Below, in pieces: positions 18,258-27,999 of a DNA stretch of 64,000 bases (positions are counted from its first letter, which is position 1; every line of letters begins with the position of its first letter). This DNA is from Catenovulum sp052056295. GTDB taxonomy: Bacteria > Pseudomonadota > Gammaproteobacteria > Enterobacterales > Alteromonadaceae. Both the position numbers and the translations under genes were made by a program. The notes beneath the pieces are model-generated. The model was not told where the DNA came from and did not search any database. It was given only the letters and a program-made list of their open reading frames with translations. Where the stretch lies: positions 310,001 through 374,000 of the forward strand of contig NZ_CP182493.1 in assembly GCF_052056295.1 (NCBI RefSeq), in the 5' to 3' direction.

Positions 18258-20369
18258 TTAAACAATTTTGCGGCGAACAACAAAACTTAAGCTATGCGCC
18301 TCTTGCCAATAACCAGCTTCAAGTTGACTAGGATTTTTTTGCAAACCATCTTCAACAGCAGTATCAAAAATTAAATTCCATTTTTGATTTTGTGGTAACT
18401 GTGGCAGTTTAAAATGTACATCAGTGTGACTCGCATTGATAATGATCAACACCCTGTCTGTATCTTGCTCATGCTCATTGTCTACCCAAGAAAGTTCAAC
18501 GGCAATTGCGCTATTGTGTGGGTTATGCCAGTCGTTATCGTGCATTAACTCACCTGCGTCGTTAAACCAACACACCTTATGACTGCTTTTACTGCCGTAA
18601 TAATCGTCATCTTGTAAATTTAGTGAATGCAATAATGAACAGCCATGGCGCAAACTAATTAGTCTTTTAACAAATTCCAGCAGTTTTTTATCTTCAGGTT
18701 TTAACTGCCAACTTAACCAACTAATCGCATTGTCTTGACAGTAGGCGTTGTTATTGCCCAACTGGGTACGACCTATCTCGTCACCGGCTAAAAAGTGTGG
18801 TGTACCTTGTGACAAAAACAGTGTGGCTAATAAATTACGCTTTTGTTTTTGGCGTAATTTATTAATTCGCTTATCTTCTGTCGGCCCTTCTACCCCATAA
18901 TTATTCGATAGATTATGGCCGTGACCATCGCGATTTTGTTCACCATTAGCATCATTATGTTTATGGTTATAACTAACCAAATCGTGTAAGGTAAAACCGT
19001 CGTGGTATGCAATATAGTTGACGCTGGTATTGACCGAGCGCAGGCCTTTTAAAAACACATCACGCGATCCCATTAAACGCGTAGCTAAATCTGGCAACAA
19101 ACCTTCTTGGCCAGCCCAAAAGCCACGCACTGTATCGCGAAATTTATCATTACATTCATGCCAGTTTTCTGGAAATTGTCCAAGGCGATAACCACCCCAA
19201 CCTATATCCCAAGGTTCGGCAATTAGTTTAACTTGGCTTAACACTGGATCTTGGAATAAAACTTTAAAAAACGCCGAGTAATTATCAAAGTCATTGCCTT
19301 CACGCGCCAAGCTGACGGCTAAATCGAATCTAAAACCATCAACTTGCATTTCTTCAACCCAGTAACGCAATGATTGAGTAACCAACTGCAATACATAAGG
19401 GTTATCAAGATTAATACTATTACCGCAACCTGTATTATTGACGTAACGGCTATAATCTTTATGGCCGTCAAACTGTTCAAACATATAGAAGTTGCGATTA
19501 TCAAAACCTTTAAAAGAGAGTATAGGACCGTCAAAACCACCTTCAGCACTGTGGTTGAACACCACATCTAAAATGACTTCTATACCGGCTTTGTGCAGCT
19601 CACGCACCATGGTTTTAAATTCGGTAGTGGAGTCTTGTCCTGCATAACGAGGATCTGGAGTAAAAAAGTTAATTGGGTTGTAACCCCAATAATTTGATAA
19701 TCCCAACTTGGCAAGCCGTGGTTCACTCATAAATGCCATTACAGGCATAAGCTGTAAACTAGTCACGCCGAGCTCTTTTAAATACTTAATAACTTTTGGT
19801 TGAGCTAATCCTAAGTATTTACCTTTAAATTCGTCCTTAACCTGCGGATGAATTTGCGTAAAACCTTTAACATGCAACTCATATAAAACAGTATCAGAGT
19901 CAGGAATATATGGTTTTTCAGCACCTTGCCAGTCAAACTCACAAGCATCTTGCACAATACATTTAGGGATCATGTACTGTGAATCACCTTGATAAAGTCG
20001 TTCATTCCATTCTACCGGCCTATTTAACCCTTTGGCGTAAGGATCAATTAATAGCTTATGGTTATCTTGGAATAGGCCGCGCTCAGGTGCACAGCTACCT
20101 ACTACTCGATAACCATAATATTGCCCTGGCTCTACACCACAAACAAACGCGTGCCACACCCGCCCTTTTTTGCCCGGCATATCAATACGGCAAATTTCTT
20201 CTTCATTTTTATCAAAAAGACAAAGTTCTACTTTATCAGCGTAAGGAGAGTAAACCGCGAAGTTAGTCCCCTTACCAGTAAAATAAGTTGGCCCTAGCAC
20301 TTTTGCAGAGCCAAGCGAAACTTTATATCCTTTCACTTCAAATAAAATATCTTGAGCGGGCATATTCAC
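18258..20369 (-). CDS. glgX: Glycogen debranching enzyme GlgX
   Basis: The 703-residue GH13 isoamylase-type enzyme starts with a CBM48 module and then shows DVVFNHSAEG, the nucleophile segment GFRFDLAVSL, the acid/base segment LIAEPWDIG and AYHDGFTLHD. It removes alpha-1,6 side chains from phosphorylase-limited glycogen and is longer than E. coli GlgX (657). It begins 15 bases after the glgB stop, so it is cotranscribed with glgB. Confidence 0.96.
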   Translation of the reverse strand: MNMPAQDILFEVKGYKVSLGSAKVLGPTYFTGKGTNFAVYSPYADKVELCLFDKNEEEICRIDMPGKKGRVWHAFVCGVEPGQYYGYRVVGSCAPERGLFQDNHKLLIDPYAKGLNRPVEWNERLYQGDSQYMIPKCIVQDACEFDWQGAEKPYIPDSDTVLYELHVKGFTQIHPQVKDEFKGKYLGLAQPKVIKYLKELGVTSLQLMPVMAFMSEPRLAKLGLSNYWGYNPINFFTPDPRYAGQDSTTEFKTMVRELHKAGIEVILDVVFNHSAEGGFDGPILSFKGFDNRNFYMFEQFDGHKDYSRYVNNTGCGNSINLDNPYVLQLVTQSLRYWVEEMQVDGFRFDLAVSLAREGNDFDNYSAFFKVLFQDPVLSQVKLIAEPWDIGWGGYRLGQFPENWHECNDKFRDTVRGFWAGQEGLLPDLATRLMGSRDVFLKGLRSVNTSVNYIAYHDGFTLHDLVSYNHKHNDANGEQNRDGHGHNLSNNYGVEGPTEDKRINKLRQKQKRNLLATLFLSQGTPHFLAGDEIGRTQLGNNNAYCQDNAISWLSWQLKPEDKKLLEFVKRLISLRHGCSLLHSLNLQDDDYYGSKSSHKVCWFNDAGELMHDNDWHNPHNSAIAVELSWVDNEHEQDTDRVLIIINASHTDVHFKLPQLPQNQKWNLIFDTAVEDGLQKNPSQLEAGYWQEAHSLSFVVRRKIV

Positions 20370-20384
20370 GCGTCTATTACTCCA

Positions 20385-22574
20385 TTAGTCTTCAAAAACT
20401 ATGTACAGCGTAGCCAATGGTGGCAAATCTACCAATATTGAATGCGATTGGTTTTGCCATGCTTTATCTTCTGCTTGGAACTCACTGTTATTGCCATAAC
20501 CGCTGCCCCAATAAGATTTATCATCAGTTGATAATAACAACTTATAATTACCTTTGTCTTTCACACCTAAGCGATAGCCATCGCGTGGTACTGGTGTGAA
20601 GTTACAAACAACATAAACTTTTTGGTTAGTGCCATCTGCTTTACGCACAAAAGATAAAATGCTTTGGCCTGCGTCTTGGTGCTCAATCCATTCAAAACCA
20701 CCAGGCTCATGATCTTTTTGGTATAAAGGAGCATAAGATTTATATAGCGTATTTAAATCGCGATATAAGTTTTGCACACCTTTGTGTTTTGGATATTCAA
20801 GCAAATGCCACTCAACTGATGATTCATGATTCCATTCATGGCCTTGACCAATATCATTGCCCATAAAGTTAAGTTTTTTACCTGGGTGACCGAACATAAA
20901 TGCCGCATAACAACGTAAGTTTGCAGCTTGTTGCCATTCATCACCTGGCATTTTGTTCATCATAGAACCTTTGCCATGCACCACTTCGTCATGCGAAATT
21001 GGCAAAATAAAGTTCTCGTTATAGGCATACACCATAGAGAAGGTAATTTCATTGTGATGGAATTTGCGGTAGGCAGGATCTTTAGCGATAAAATGTAAAC
21101 TGTCGTGCATCCAGCCCATATTCCATTTAAAGCCGAAGCCTAAACCACCTTCAAAAACAGGACGCGATACTTTAGCAAAAGCAGTTGATTCTTCGGCTAT
21201 GGTAAATGCATGTGGGAAGTTTTTATAAACCTCTTCGTTGAACCAACGCAATAAACTGACCGCTTCGTAGTTTTCGTTGCCACCGTCGACGTTTGGTACC
21301 CATTCACCTTCATTACGCGAATAATCCCAATACAACATACTAGCAACAGCATCTACACGTAAAGCATCAACATGGAACTTATCTAACCAGAACAAAGCAC
21401 TGGCAACTAAAAATTGGCGAACATTGTCTTTACCAAAATCATAGATACAAGAGTTCCAATCTGGGTGCCAGCCACGACGTGGATCTTCGTATTCGTATAC
21501 AAAAGTACCATCAAAGCGGGCTAGACCATGGCCATCTTCAGGAAAGTGAGCCGGAACCCAATCAACAATTACACCGATTCCGTTTTGGTGACATTGGTCA
21601 ACAAAATATTTGAAATCATCCGGCGTACCAAAACGACTGGTTGGTGCAAACATACCAACAGGTTGATAACCCCAAGACCCGTCGTATGGGAATTCAGAAA
21701 CTGGTAAAAATTCGATATGCGTGTAGCCCATATCTTTTACATAAGGAATTAACTCATCGACCATTTCGCGATAACTTAATGGCGTACGGCCGTTGTTATC
21801 GTATTTAGCTTTCCAGCTACCTGCATGCAATTCGTAAATTGACATAGGTGTTTTGTAGCGATCAACTTTAGCTTGTGATTCTAACCAAGCTTGGTCATTC
21901 CATTTATATTTGCTGTGGTCAAAAACAACTGAAGCATGTGATGGATATTGCTCTGCACAAAAACCGACAGGATCTGCTTTATGCGGCAAACGGTTACCCA
22001 TAGGATCTTTAATTTCGTATTTGTATTTTGTGCCAGTTTGAATACCAGGAACTATCAATACCCAGTGTCCACAATTGGTTTTTTCCATTGGGTGCATGCG
22101 CCCATCCCAATAGTTAAAATCACCAATTAAGCTGACAGCCGTCGCATTTGGCGCATATACAGCAAAACGAGTCGCTTGAATTGTGCTGCCATCTAACAAC
22201 TTAACGTCAATTAATTGAGCGCCAAGCTGATCATAAAGATTTTGTGGTTTCATGGTGACGTAATGGACCGCATGAAACGCTTCATCTTTAAATTGGTATG
22301 GGTCTACTACTTCATATGTGTGTTCTGGATTTGAAATGCGTAACTTGTAGTTAAATGCTTCGCTGACGTCAAATACGCCTTCGAACAAACCACTGTCTTC
22401 AACTTGATTCAAAAAGCCCAATGGCTTTTCTGTACCCAGTTCGACTACTTCTACTTTAACCGCACCTGGTACCCAAGCGTTGAGGTTAAAGCCGCCTTGT
22501 TTGTTATTTTCTGTTAAACCTAAATAGTGGAAAGGGTTGTGTAAATTGACTTGTTCGAGTTTGTTTACAAGCAT
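20385..22574 (-). CDS. glgB: 1,4-alpha-glucan branching enzyme GlgB
   Basis: The 729-residue GH13 enzyme has N-terminal CBM48 modules, then DWVPAHFP, ALRVDAVAS (nucleophile), IAEESTAFA (acid/base) and ISHDEVVHG. It forms alpha-1,6 branches in glycogen. It is followed closely by glgX. Its upstream 249 bases hold its promoter and the malQ terminator. The glycogen synthase and ADP-glucose pyrophosphorylase genes are not in this window. Confidence 0.97.
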   Translation of the reverse strand: MLVNKLEQVNLHNPFHYLGLTENNKQGGFNLNAWVPGAVKVEVVELGTEKPLGFLNQVEDSGLFEGVFDVSEAFNYKLRISNPEHTYEVVDPYQFKDEAFHAVHYVTMKPQNLYDQLGAQLIDVKLLDGSTIQATRFAVYAPNATAVSLIGDFNYWDGRMHPMEKTNCGHWVLIVPGIQTGTKYKYEIKDPMGNRLPHKADPVGFCAEQYPSHASVVFDHSKYKWNDQAWLESQAKVDRYKTPMSIYELHAGSWKAKYDNNGRTPLSYREMVDELIPYVKDMGYTHIEFLPVSEFPYDGSWGYQPVGMFAPTSRFGTPDDFKYFVDQCHQNGIGVIVDWVPAHFPEDGHGLARFDGTFVYEYEDPRRGWHPDWNSCIYDFGKDNVRQFLVASALFWLDKFHVDALRVDAVASMLYWDYSRNEGEWVPNVDGGNENYEAVSLLRWFNEEVYKNFPHAFTIAEESTAFAKVSRPVFEGGLGFGFKWNMGWMHDSLHFIAKDPAYRKFHHNEITFSMVYAYNENFILPISHDEVVHGKGSMMNKMPGDEWQQAANLRCYAAFMFGHPGKKLNFMGNDIGQGHEWNHESSVEWHLLEYPKHKGVQNLYRDLNTLYKSYAPLYQKDHEPGGFEWIEHQDAGQSILSFVRKADGTNQKVYVVCNFTPVPRDGYRLGVKDKGNYKLLLSTDDKSYWGSGYGNNSEFQAEDKAWQNQSHSILVDLPPLATLYIVFED

Positions 22575-22770
22575 ACAAAGTTCCTATTGTACTGTTTCTA
22601 GTAAATTTGAATTTTTTCCTGCTGCGCAAATGCGTTTGTCGTGTAGTTGCCCTAAAATAATTTTAGAAACTGACTGTTTGAGTTTGCGTGATAATGCTTT
22701 AGCTTTCAATCCCCTAGTGGGCTTTAATTTGAGCTAATTGTTTAATTTTTTCTTTATGTATAAATATTTA

Positions 22771-22812
22771 AAACCACGTGAACATTTTTTAAACAGTCGA
22801 TTCACGTGGTTT
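22771..22812 (-). terminator. Intrinsic terminator after malQ
   Basis: The arms 22771-22782 and 22801-22812 form a perfect 12-bp stem (AAACCACGTGAA and its complement) with an 18-base loop. A T-rich tract follows on the minus strand. It separates malQ from glgB-glgX. Confidence 0.75.
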
Positions 22813-22823
22813 CAAAATTTATC

Positions 22824-25007
22824 CTAAAGTGTATTTTCTCTTGCTTGGTTTAACGCCTGAGTTAAATGGTTAATTTCCGGCAATGAAAAAATATCTTCAA
22901 TATCTTTGGTTAATTTTCTTCGCCAGTTCGGGTACTCATCACATGTGCCCGGAACATTGACAGGTTTATCCATTTCTAACCAGTCTTCTAATTGTAGAGC
23001 TAACAACGAAGACTTAGCTTTTGCCATATGTATTTGCATTGCATAATTGAGCTCTTGACTCATGCCAACTTGATGTGCGTCATGCGATATATAATGTGGA
23101 ATTGAGCCGTGGCCATGCAAACTATCTAAGATTCTTTGTTTCGAAACATGCCTTGCATGGAACAAGCCTTCTAATTCGACTTCATCTTTGTATATACCAA
23201 GCTCTTTACCCAATTTTAAGTCATCACAATGCCAAAAACCTTTGAGCGTTGCCATATCATGCGTAGTTAATGTTGCCATAGCTTGTTCAGGGTAATGTGA
23301 CGGCGAATAAAAGCCACCGTCTGGCGCTGTTTCAAAGAAAAATACCCGATACGACAATACGTTGTTTTCTGCAAAAATATCGCGAATGCCCGCAGGCACA
23401 GTGCCTAAATCTTCACCCACTATCATGCATTGATTTCTATGACTTTCTAAACACAGCAAGGCCAACAAATCATCTAATGGGTAATATACATAGGCACCTT
23501 GTGTTGCATGCCCACCACCAGGCACCCACCACAAACGCAACAATGCCATTACGTGATCGATGCGCAAAGCACCACATGACTGCATATTGGTACGATACAA
23601 ATCAATAATAGGCTGATAACCCTGATCGTATAACTTGTTAGGTTCCATAGGAGGTAAACCCCAACTTTGCCCTTGTGGGCCGAGTGGATCAGGTGGCGCC
23701 CCCACACTAATATCGGCACAGTATAAATCTCGGTTAGCCCAAACCTCAGCACTGCCCGAACTTACACCCACAGCTAAATCACGATAAATACCTAGTGTCA
23801 TGCCAAGCTCTTTAGCTTTTTGTTGGCAAGCTTCCAATTGTTGTGCAGCAATCCACTGACACCAAGCATAAAAATTGACTAAGTCAGGATGTTGTTCAGC
23901 AAATTTTGCGACATCAGGTTTTGAATATTCATTTAAGTTTTCAGGCCAACTCGGCCAACCCCAAGCAAAAATACCTTGTTGTTGCAGGTTATCTTGTACC
24001 GCGTCAAAAATTGCTTGTTGCTGTAAAGATTCACCACCTTGTTCAACAAAATGGTTAAAGTCTTGCTGCGGACAATTCTGTTTAAAGTATTCAAATAAGG
24101 CTTTTAGTACAGGCAGTTTAATGTGTGCGACGGCACTATAATCAACATATTCAACTTCACGTGCATGCTGTTTAGTTTGCTTGAAGTTCTCGCTCTCAAT
24201 GAGGGTTTGTACTTGATTTGATTGAGTAAAACCATCAACCATTTCTGGATCTATATACCACAAGTTCAACCAACGGCGTGACGATGGACTATATGGACTA
24301 CAACTATCTGGATTAGATGGATACAAAGCATGAATAGGGTTTAAACCAACAAAATCGGCACCGCGCAAAGCCATTTTTTCAATTAAGAAGGTTAAATCAG
24401 TAAAATCGCCTATACCCCAATTGCGTTTAGAGCGAACACAATATAACTGAATACTGGTACCCCAAATCTTTTTTCCTTCGGCGATAGCTGAAGCATCGTA
24501 ACAGCGAGTTGGCGCGACAATTAAAGACTGAGCTGATAACAGATTATTTTCATCATCAATCAGCTCAAGTTCATGGTAACCCCAAGGTAGAGTATGCGGA
24601 ACAGAGATTAGGTATTCTTGATATTCTATGTCTTGTATCAGCGCAACATCTAACATTTCACCAGCAACAGGCGTGAATACGTGCTCAATAGTTTCGCCAT
24701 TTTCTAACAGTAGTTTAAATTTAAACTGACTGTTTGCTTGAACAATTGCAACTCTAACTTCAATTTCAATATCTTCGTGCTCGCGAACGATTTTGACTGG
24801 ATTAACATAACCAAGCCAATAGTCGCGTTTTTCTTTTTCCAACTGCTTTTGTAGTTCAGCTTGGTCGTCTACTGCATATCCCATAGCGCGTAATATTTTA
24901 GCTTTACTGCTTTCATCAACACTTTCTTCCTTGCCCCAAGCATTTATATATTTGGTTTCAATGCCCCTAGCCTTAGCTATATGCTCAATAAGTTCGTTGT
25001 TCATCAT
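22824..25007 (-). CDS. malQ: 4-alpha-glucanotransferase MalQ (amylomaltase)
   Basis: The 727-residue GH77 enzyme shows the family regions: WGIGDFTDL and GADFVGLNPIHAL in the N-terminal part of the barrel, then ALRIDHVMAL (nucleophile), GEDLGTVP (acid/base) and TTHDMATL. A roughly 140-residue N-terminal extension precedes the barrel, as in bacterial MalQ of Gammaproteobacteria. It transfers alpha-1,4-glucan chains and releases glucose for Glk. It is divergent from gapA and separated from glgB by a terminator. Confidence 0.95.
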   Translation of the reverse strand: MMNNELIEHIAKARGIETKYINAWGKEESVDESSKAKILRAMGYAVDDQAELQKQLEKEKRDYWLGYVNPVKIVREHEDIEIEVRVAIVQANSQFKFKLLLENGETIEHVFTPVAGEMLDVALIQDIEYQEYLISVPHTLPWGYHELELIDDENNLLSAQSLIVAPTRCYDASAIAEGKKIWGTSIQLYCVRSKRNWGIGDFTDLTFLIEKMALRGADFVGLNPIHALYPSNPDSCSPYSPSSRRWLNLWYIDPEMVDGFTQSNQVQTLIESENFKQTKQHAREVEYVDYSAVAHIKLPVLKALFEYFKQNCPQQDFNHFVEQGGESLQQQAIFDAVQDNLQQQGIFAWGWPSWPENLNEYSKPDVAKFAEQHPDLVNFYAWCQWIAAQQLEACQQKAKELGMTLGIYRDLAVGVSSGSAEVWANRDLYCADISVGAPPDPLGPQGQSWGLPPMEPNKLYDQGYQPIIDLYRTNMQSCGALRIDHVMALLRLWWVPGGGHATQGAYVYYPLDDLLALLCLESHRNQCMIVGEDLGTVPAGIRDIFAENNVLSYRVFFFETAPDGGFYSPSHYPEQAMATLTTHDMATLKGFWHCDDLKLGKELGIYKDEVELEGLFHARHVSKQRILDSLHGHGSIPHYISHDAHQVGMSQELNYAMQIHMAKAKSSLLALQLEDWLEMDKPVNVPGTCDEYPNWRRKLTKDIEDIFSLPEINHLTQALNQARENTL

Positions 25008-25076
25008 GAATCCTAGTTAGCTGTTTGTGTTTAGCATAAACGAAAATACAGATTTTTCACGATTTATTCGGTTTTC

Positions 25077-25088
25077 GCATACGAATTC
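25077..25088. promoter_or_regulatory. Possible LacI-family operator (imperfect)
   Basis: GCATACGAATTC matches the perfect palindrome GAATACGTATTC at 32130-32141 in 10 of 12 positions. It lies in the malQ-gapA divergent region, 70 bases upstream of malQ. The match is suggestive only. Confidence 0.3.
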
Positions 25089-25160
25089 AAAAACTAGCTA
25101 AATAGTGAATATATATGTATTTGTAGCAAAAAATTTCGGGTTTTTATTCACTATTTTTTG

Positions 25161-25166
25161 TATAAT
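25161..25166 (+). promoter_or_regulatory. gapA promoter -10 element
   Basis: TATAAT is followed by GCGCGC, 109 bases before the gapA start. The -35 region is poorly conserved. Confidence 0.5.
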
Positions 25167-25275
25167 GCGCGCAGTTTTTTACGCTATAACAAAATCCATG
25201 TCACTCTAGCTTGCAACAAGCGGGTTGAAAGTTGGGTAACACATAATGATTCAAATTAAATAATTAGGAACCACT

Positions 25276-26274
25276 ATGACTATTAAAGTAGGTATCAATG
25301 GTTTTGGCCGTATCGGTCGTTTCGTTTTCCGCGCTTCTGTAGAGCGTGACGATATCGAAGTTGTTGGTATTAACGACCTTATCGATGTTGAATACATGGC
25401 GTACATGTTGAAGTACGATTCAACTCACGGTCGTTTCCAAGGCGAAGTAGAAGTTAAAGACGGCAACTTAGTTGTAAATGGTAAAACTGTACGCGTTACT
25501 GCTGAGCGTAACCCTGCAGATTTGAAATGGGATGCTATTGGCGCAGAAATCGTTGTTGAATCAACTGGTTTATTCTTAACTGACGAAACTGCACGTAAGC
25601 ACATTGAAGCTGGCGCGAAAAAAGTTGTAATGTCAGCACCTTCTAAAGATGCGACACCTATGTTTGTATGTGGCGTTAACTTAGACGCTTACGAAGGCCA
25701 AGACATAGTTTCAAATGCATCTTGTACAACTAACTGTTTAGCACCTCTTGCTAAAGTATTAAACGATACTTGGGGTATTAAAGACGGTTTAATGACAACT
25801 GTTCACGCAACTACAGCAACGCAAAAAACTGTTGATGGTCCATCTGTTAAAGATTGGCGCGGTGGTCGTGGTGCTAGCCAAAACATCATCCCATCTTCAA
25901 CTGGTGCAGCTAAAGCTGTAGGTAAAGTAATTCCTCAGTTAAATGGTAAATTAACTGGTATGGCTTTCCGTGTACCTACTCCAGATGTTTCTGTTGTTGA
26001 CTTAACAGTTAACTTAGAAAAGCCAGCTACTTACGAAGAAATCTGTCAAGCAATGAAAGATGCTTCTAACGGTGCATTAAAAGGTATTTTAGGTTACACA
26101 GAAGACGAAGTTGTTTCTAACGACTTTATCGGTGAGAAATGTACTTCAGTATTCGATGCTAAAGCAGGTATCGCATTAACTGACACTTTCGTTAAAGTTG
26201 TATCTTGGTACGACAACGAAATCGGTTATTCAAACAAAGTTTTAGATTTAGTAGCTCATATTGCTAAAAACTAA
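25276..26274 (+). CDS. gapA: Glyceraldehyde-3-phosphate dehydrogenase, type I
   Basis: The 332-residue product has the Rossmann motif GINGFGRIGR, the catalytic Cys150 in SNASCTTNCL and WYDNEIGYS near the C-terminus. It oxidises glyceraldehyde 3-phosphate with phosphate and NAD. It serves the lower half of glycolysis and the Entner-Doudoroff route. The ribosome-binding site AGGAA lies at about 25267. It is followed by a strong terminator and is convergent with eda. The high use of common codons fits a highly expressed gene. Confidence 0.98.
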   Translation: MTIKVGINGFGRIGRFVFRASVERDDIEVVGINDLIDVEYMAYMLKYDSTHGRFQGEVEVKDGNLVVNGKTVRVTAERNPADLKWDAIGAEIVVESTGLFLTDETARKHIEAGAKKVVMSAPSKDATPMFVCGVNLDAYEGQDIVSNASCTTNCLAPLAKVLNDTWGIKDGLMTTVHATTATQKTVDGPSVKDWRGGRGASQNIIPSSTGAAKAVGKVIPQLNGKLTGMAFRVPTPDVSVVDLTVNLEKPATYEEICQAMKDASNGALKGILGYTEDEVVSNDFIGEKCTSVFDAKAGIALTDTFVKVVSWYDNEIGYSNKVLDLVAHIAKN

Positions 26275-26292
26275 AATTGGTTTGATTCCAAT

Positions 26293-26322
26293 AAAAAAGC
26301 CGTCTGATTAGACGGCTTTTTT
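26293..26322. terminator. Intrinsic terminator after gapA
   Basis: A perfect 12-bp stem (26293-26304 with 26311-26322, core GCCGTC) has a 6-base loop and A/T tracts on both sides. It can act in both directions between gapA and eda. Confidence 0.92.
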
Positions 26323-26331
26323 GTATCTGAT

Positions 26332-26387
26332 AGGAAATTATTCAATTTCCTTTGACTAGGGAATGAGCAACTAAGCCATTCCCCTAG
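26332..26387. repeat. Two further hairpins between gapA and eda
   Basis: AGGAAATT (26332-26339) pairs with 26344-26351, and 26356-26365 pairs with 26377-26387 with one bulge. Together with the gapA terminator they make three tandem hairpins between convergent genes, and may end eda transcription. Confidence 0.5.
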
Positions 26388-26397
26388 CGACATAAGA

Positions 26398-27036
26398 TTA
26401 TGCTTGTGAAGCAGCTTTTGCTAATTCAGTGATTCGTTTCCAATCACCTGCTTCAACAGCATCTTGTGGTACTAACCAAGAACCGCCCGCACAACGAACG
26501 TTTGGAAGTGCCAAATAATCTTTTAAATTATTTGGGCTAATACCACCAGTTGGACAGAAATTGATATGCGGGAATGGACCACCAATAGATTTAAGTGCAT
26601 TCACCCCACCGTTTGCTTCTGCTGGGAAAAATTTGAAACAGTCGTAACCGTGTTCAATACCAAGCATCAATTCAGAGATAGTTGCAATACCTGGAATTAA
26701 TGCGGTTTTACTTTTGTTTGCAGCTTCTAACAAGCCTGGTGTTAAACCTGGGCTGATTGCAAACTTAGCACCTGCATTTTCAACTGCTTGTAGTTGCTGT
26801 GCATTAATTACCGTACCTGCGCCTGTGATAGCTTCTGGTAATTTCTGAGAAATTAACTCGATTGCGTCCACTGCACACTCTGTACGTAAGGTGATTTCTA
26901 AAACATTAACACCACCTTCCATCAAAGCTTCAGCTACTGGAACTGCATGCTCAAGTTTTTTAAATACTAATACAGGTACTACTTTTCCTGCATTCATCAC
27001 GTCAAGGGGCTGCATAGCCCAATTTCTTGTTGCCAT
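26398..27036 (-). CDS. eda: 2-keto-3-deoxy-6-phosphogluconate aldolase Eda
   Basis: The 212-residue class I aldolase has the Schiff-base Lys in the CFKFFPAE segment and an early Glu in LEITLRT. It cleaves KDPG into pyruvate and glyceraldehyde 3-phosphate and is bifunctional with 4-hydroxy-2-oxoglutarate aldolase activity in relatives. It is the last gene of zwf-pgl-edd-glk-eda, 11 bases after glk. Confidence 0.97.
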   Translation of the reverse strand: MATRNWAMQPLDVMNAGKVVPVLVFKKLEHAVPVAEALMEGGVNVLEITLRTECAVDAIELISQKLPEAITGAGTVINAQQLQAVENAGAKFAISPGLTPGLLEAANKSKTALIPGIATISELMLGIEHGYDCFKFFPAEANGGVNALKSIGGPFPHINFCPTGGISPNNLKDYLALPNVRCAGGSWLVPQDAVEAGDWKRITELAKAASQA

Positions 27037-27047
27037 TTACTTAAACC

Positions 27048-27995
27048 TTATGTGTTCTGCGCAATGTAAGCTGCTGCGCCTAATAACCCGGGTTGCTCTT
27101 CCGTGACTATGTATACAGGTATAGATTTATTTAACTTCTCAAAACGGCCTTTTGCATCAAAACGGTTTCTAAAACCACTTTGTACAACGTAGTCGATAAA
27201 GCGTGGAACAATTCCCCCTGCTATGTAAACGCCACCTCGAGTTAATAAATTCAGCGCCAAGTTACCACCAAAGCTACCGAGCGTGTCACAAAATACATCA
27301 AGTGCTTGTTTACACAAGTCACATTCACCAGCAAGTGCCTTTTCAGTCACTTCTGCTGGTTCTAATGATTTTATGTCTGCGTCGTTAATATGAGCTAGGG
27401 CGCGGTAAATGTTCGCTATACCTTGTCCTGATATTATTCTTTCTGCCGAAACATGACCCAGTTCGTCTGCTAAAAATGCTAAAATTTTAGCTTCAACTTC
27501 TGTGTTTGTTGCAAAATCTACGTGACCACCCTCACCTGGTAATGGTACCCACTTGTCCGCCAAAGGAACAACATGAGCAACACCAAGGCCAGTACCGGCA
27601 CCGTAAACTGCAATCGGTTTATCCAATTGAGGTTGTTCACCACCAACTTGAATTTTTTGTTCATCAGCAAGAAATGGCACAGACAAAGCAACCGCAGTGA
27701 AATCATTGATCACATAAAGTGCTTGTACACCCAACTCTTTCTGACTCTGTTCGATCGAAAACGACCATGAGTGATTTGTCATGGTAATTTGATCACCCGC
27801 AACCGGACATGCAATTGCCATACATACATGTGTAGGCTGGGCACATCCACTGTCTTGGATATAAGCTTTGATCGTATCCACAGGTGACGCGAAATCTGTC
27901 ACCTTGTACTTTTTAATATCACGAATGCTATTAATACCATCCGTTTGTGCGATACGCATATTGGTACCGCCGATATCCGCTACTATTTTTGTCAT
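27048..27995 (-). CDS. glk: Glucokinase
   Basis: The 315-residue ROK-unrelated bacterial glucokinase begins with the ADIGGTNMRIA phosphate-binding motif. It has the glucose-binding NDFTAVAL segment, the GTGLGVAHV ATP region and the GEGGHVDF segment with conserved acidic residues. It phosphorylates free glucose released by MalQ, GlgX and amylase. It lies between edd and eda, so glucose entry and the Entner-Doudoroff pathway are in one operon. Confidence 0.96.
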   Translation of the reverse strand: MTKIVADIGGTNMRIAQTDGINSIRDIKKYKVTDFASPVDTIKAYIQDSGCAQPTHVCMAIACPVAGDQITMTNHSWSFSIEQSQKELGVQALYVINDFTAVALSVPFLADEQKIQVGGEQPQLDKPIAVYGAGTGLGVAHVVPLADKWVPLPGEGGHVDFATNTEVEAKILAFLADELGHVSAERIISGQGIANIYRALAHINDADIKSLEPAEVTEKALAGECDLCKQALDVFCDTLGSFGGNLALNLLTRGGVYIAGGIVPRFIDYVVQSGFRNRFDAKGRFEKLNKSIPVYIVTEEQPGLLGAAAYIAQNT

Positions 27996-27999
27996 TTAT

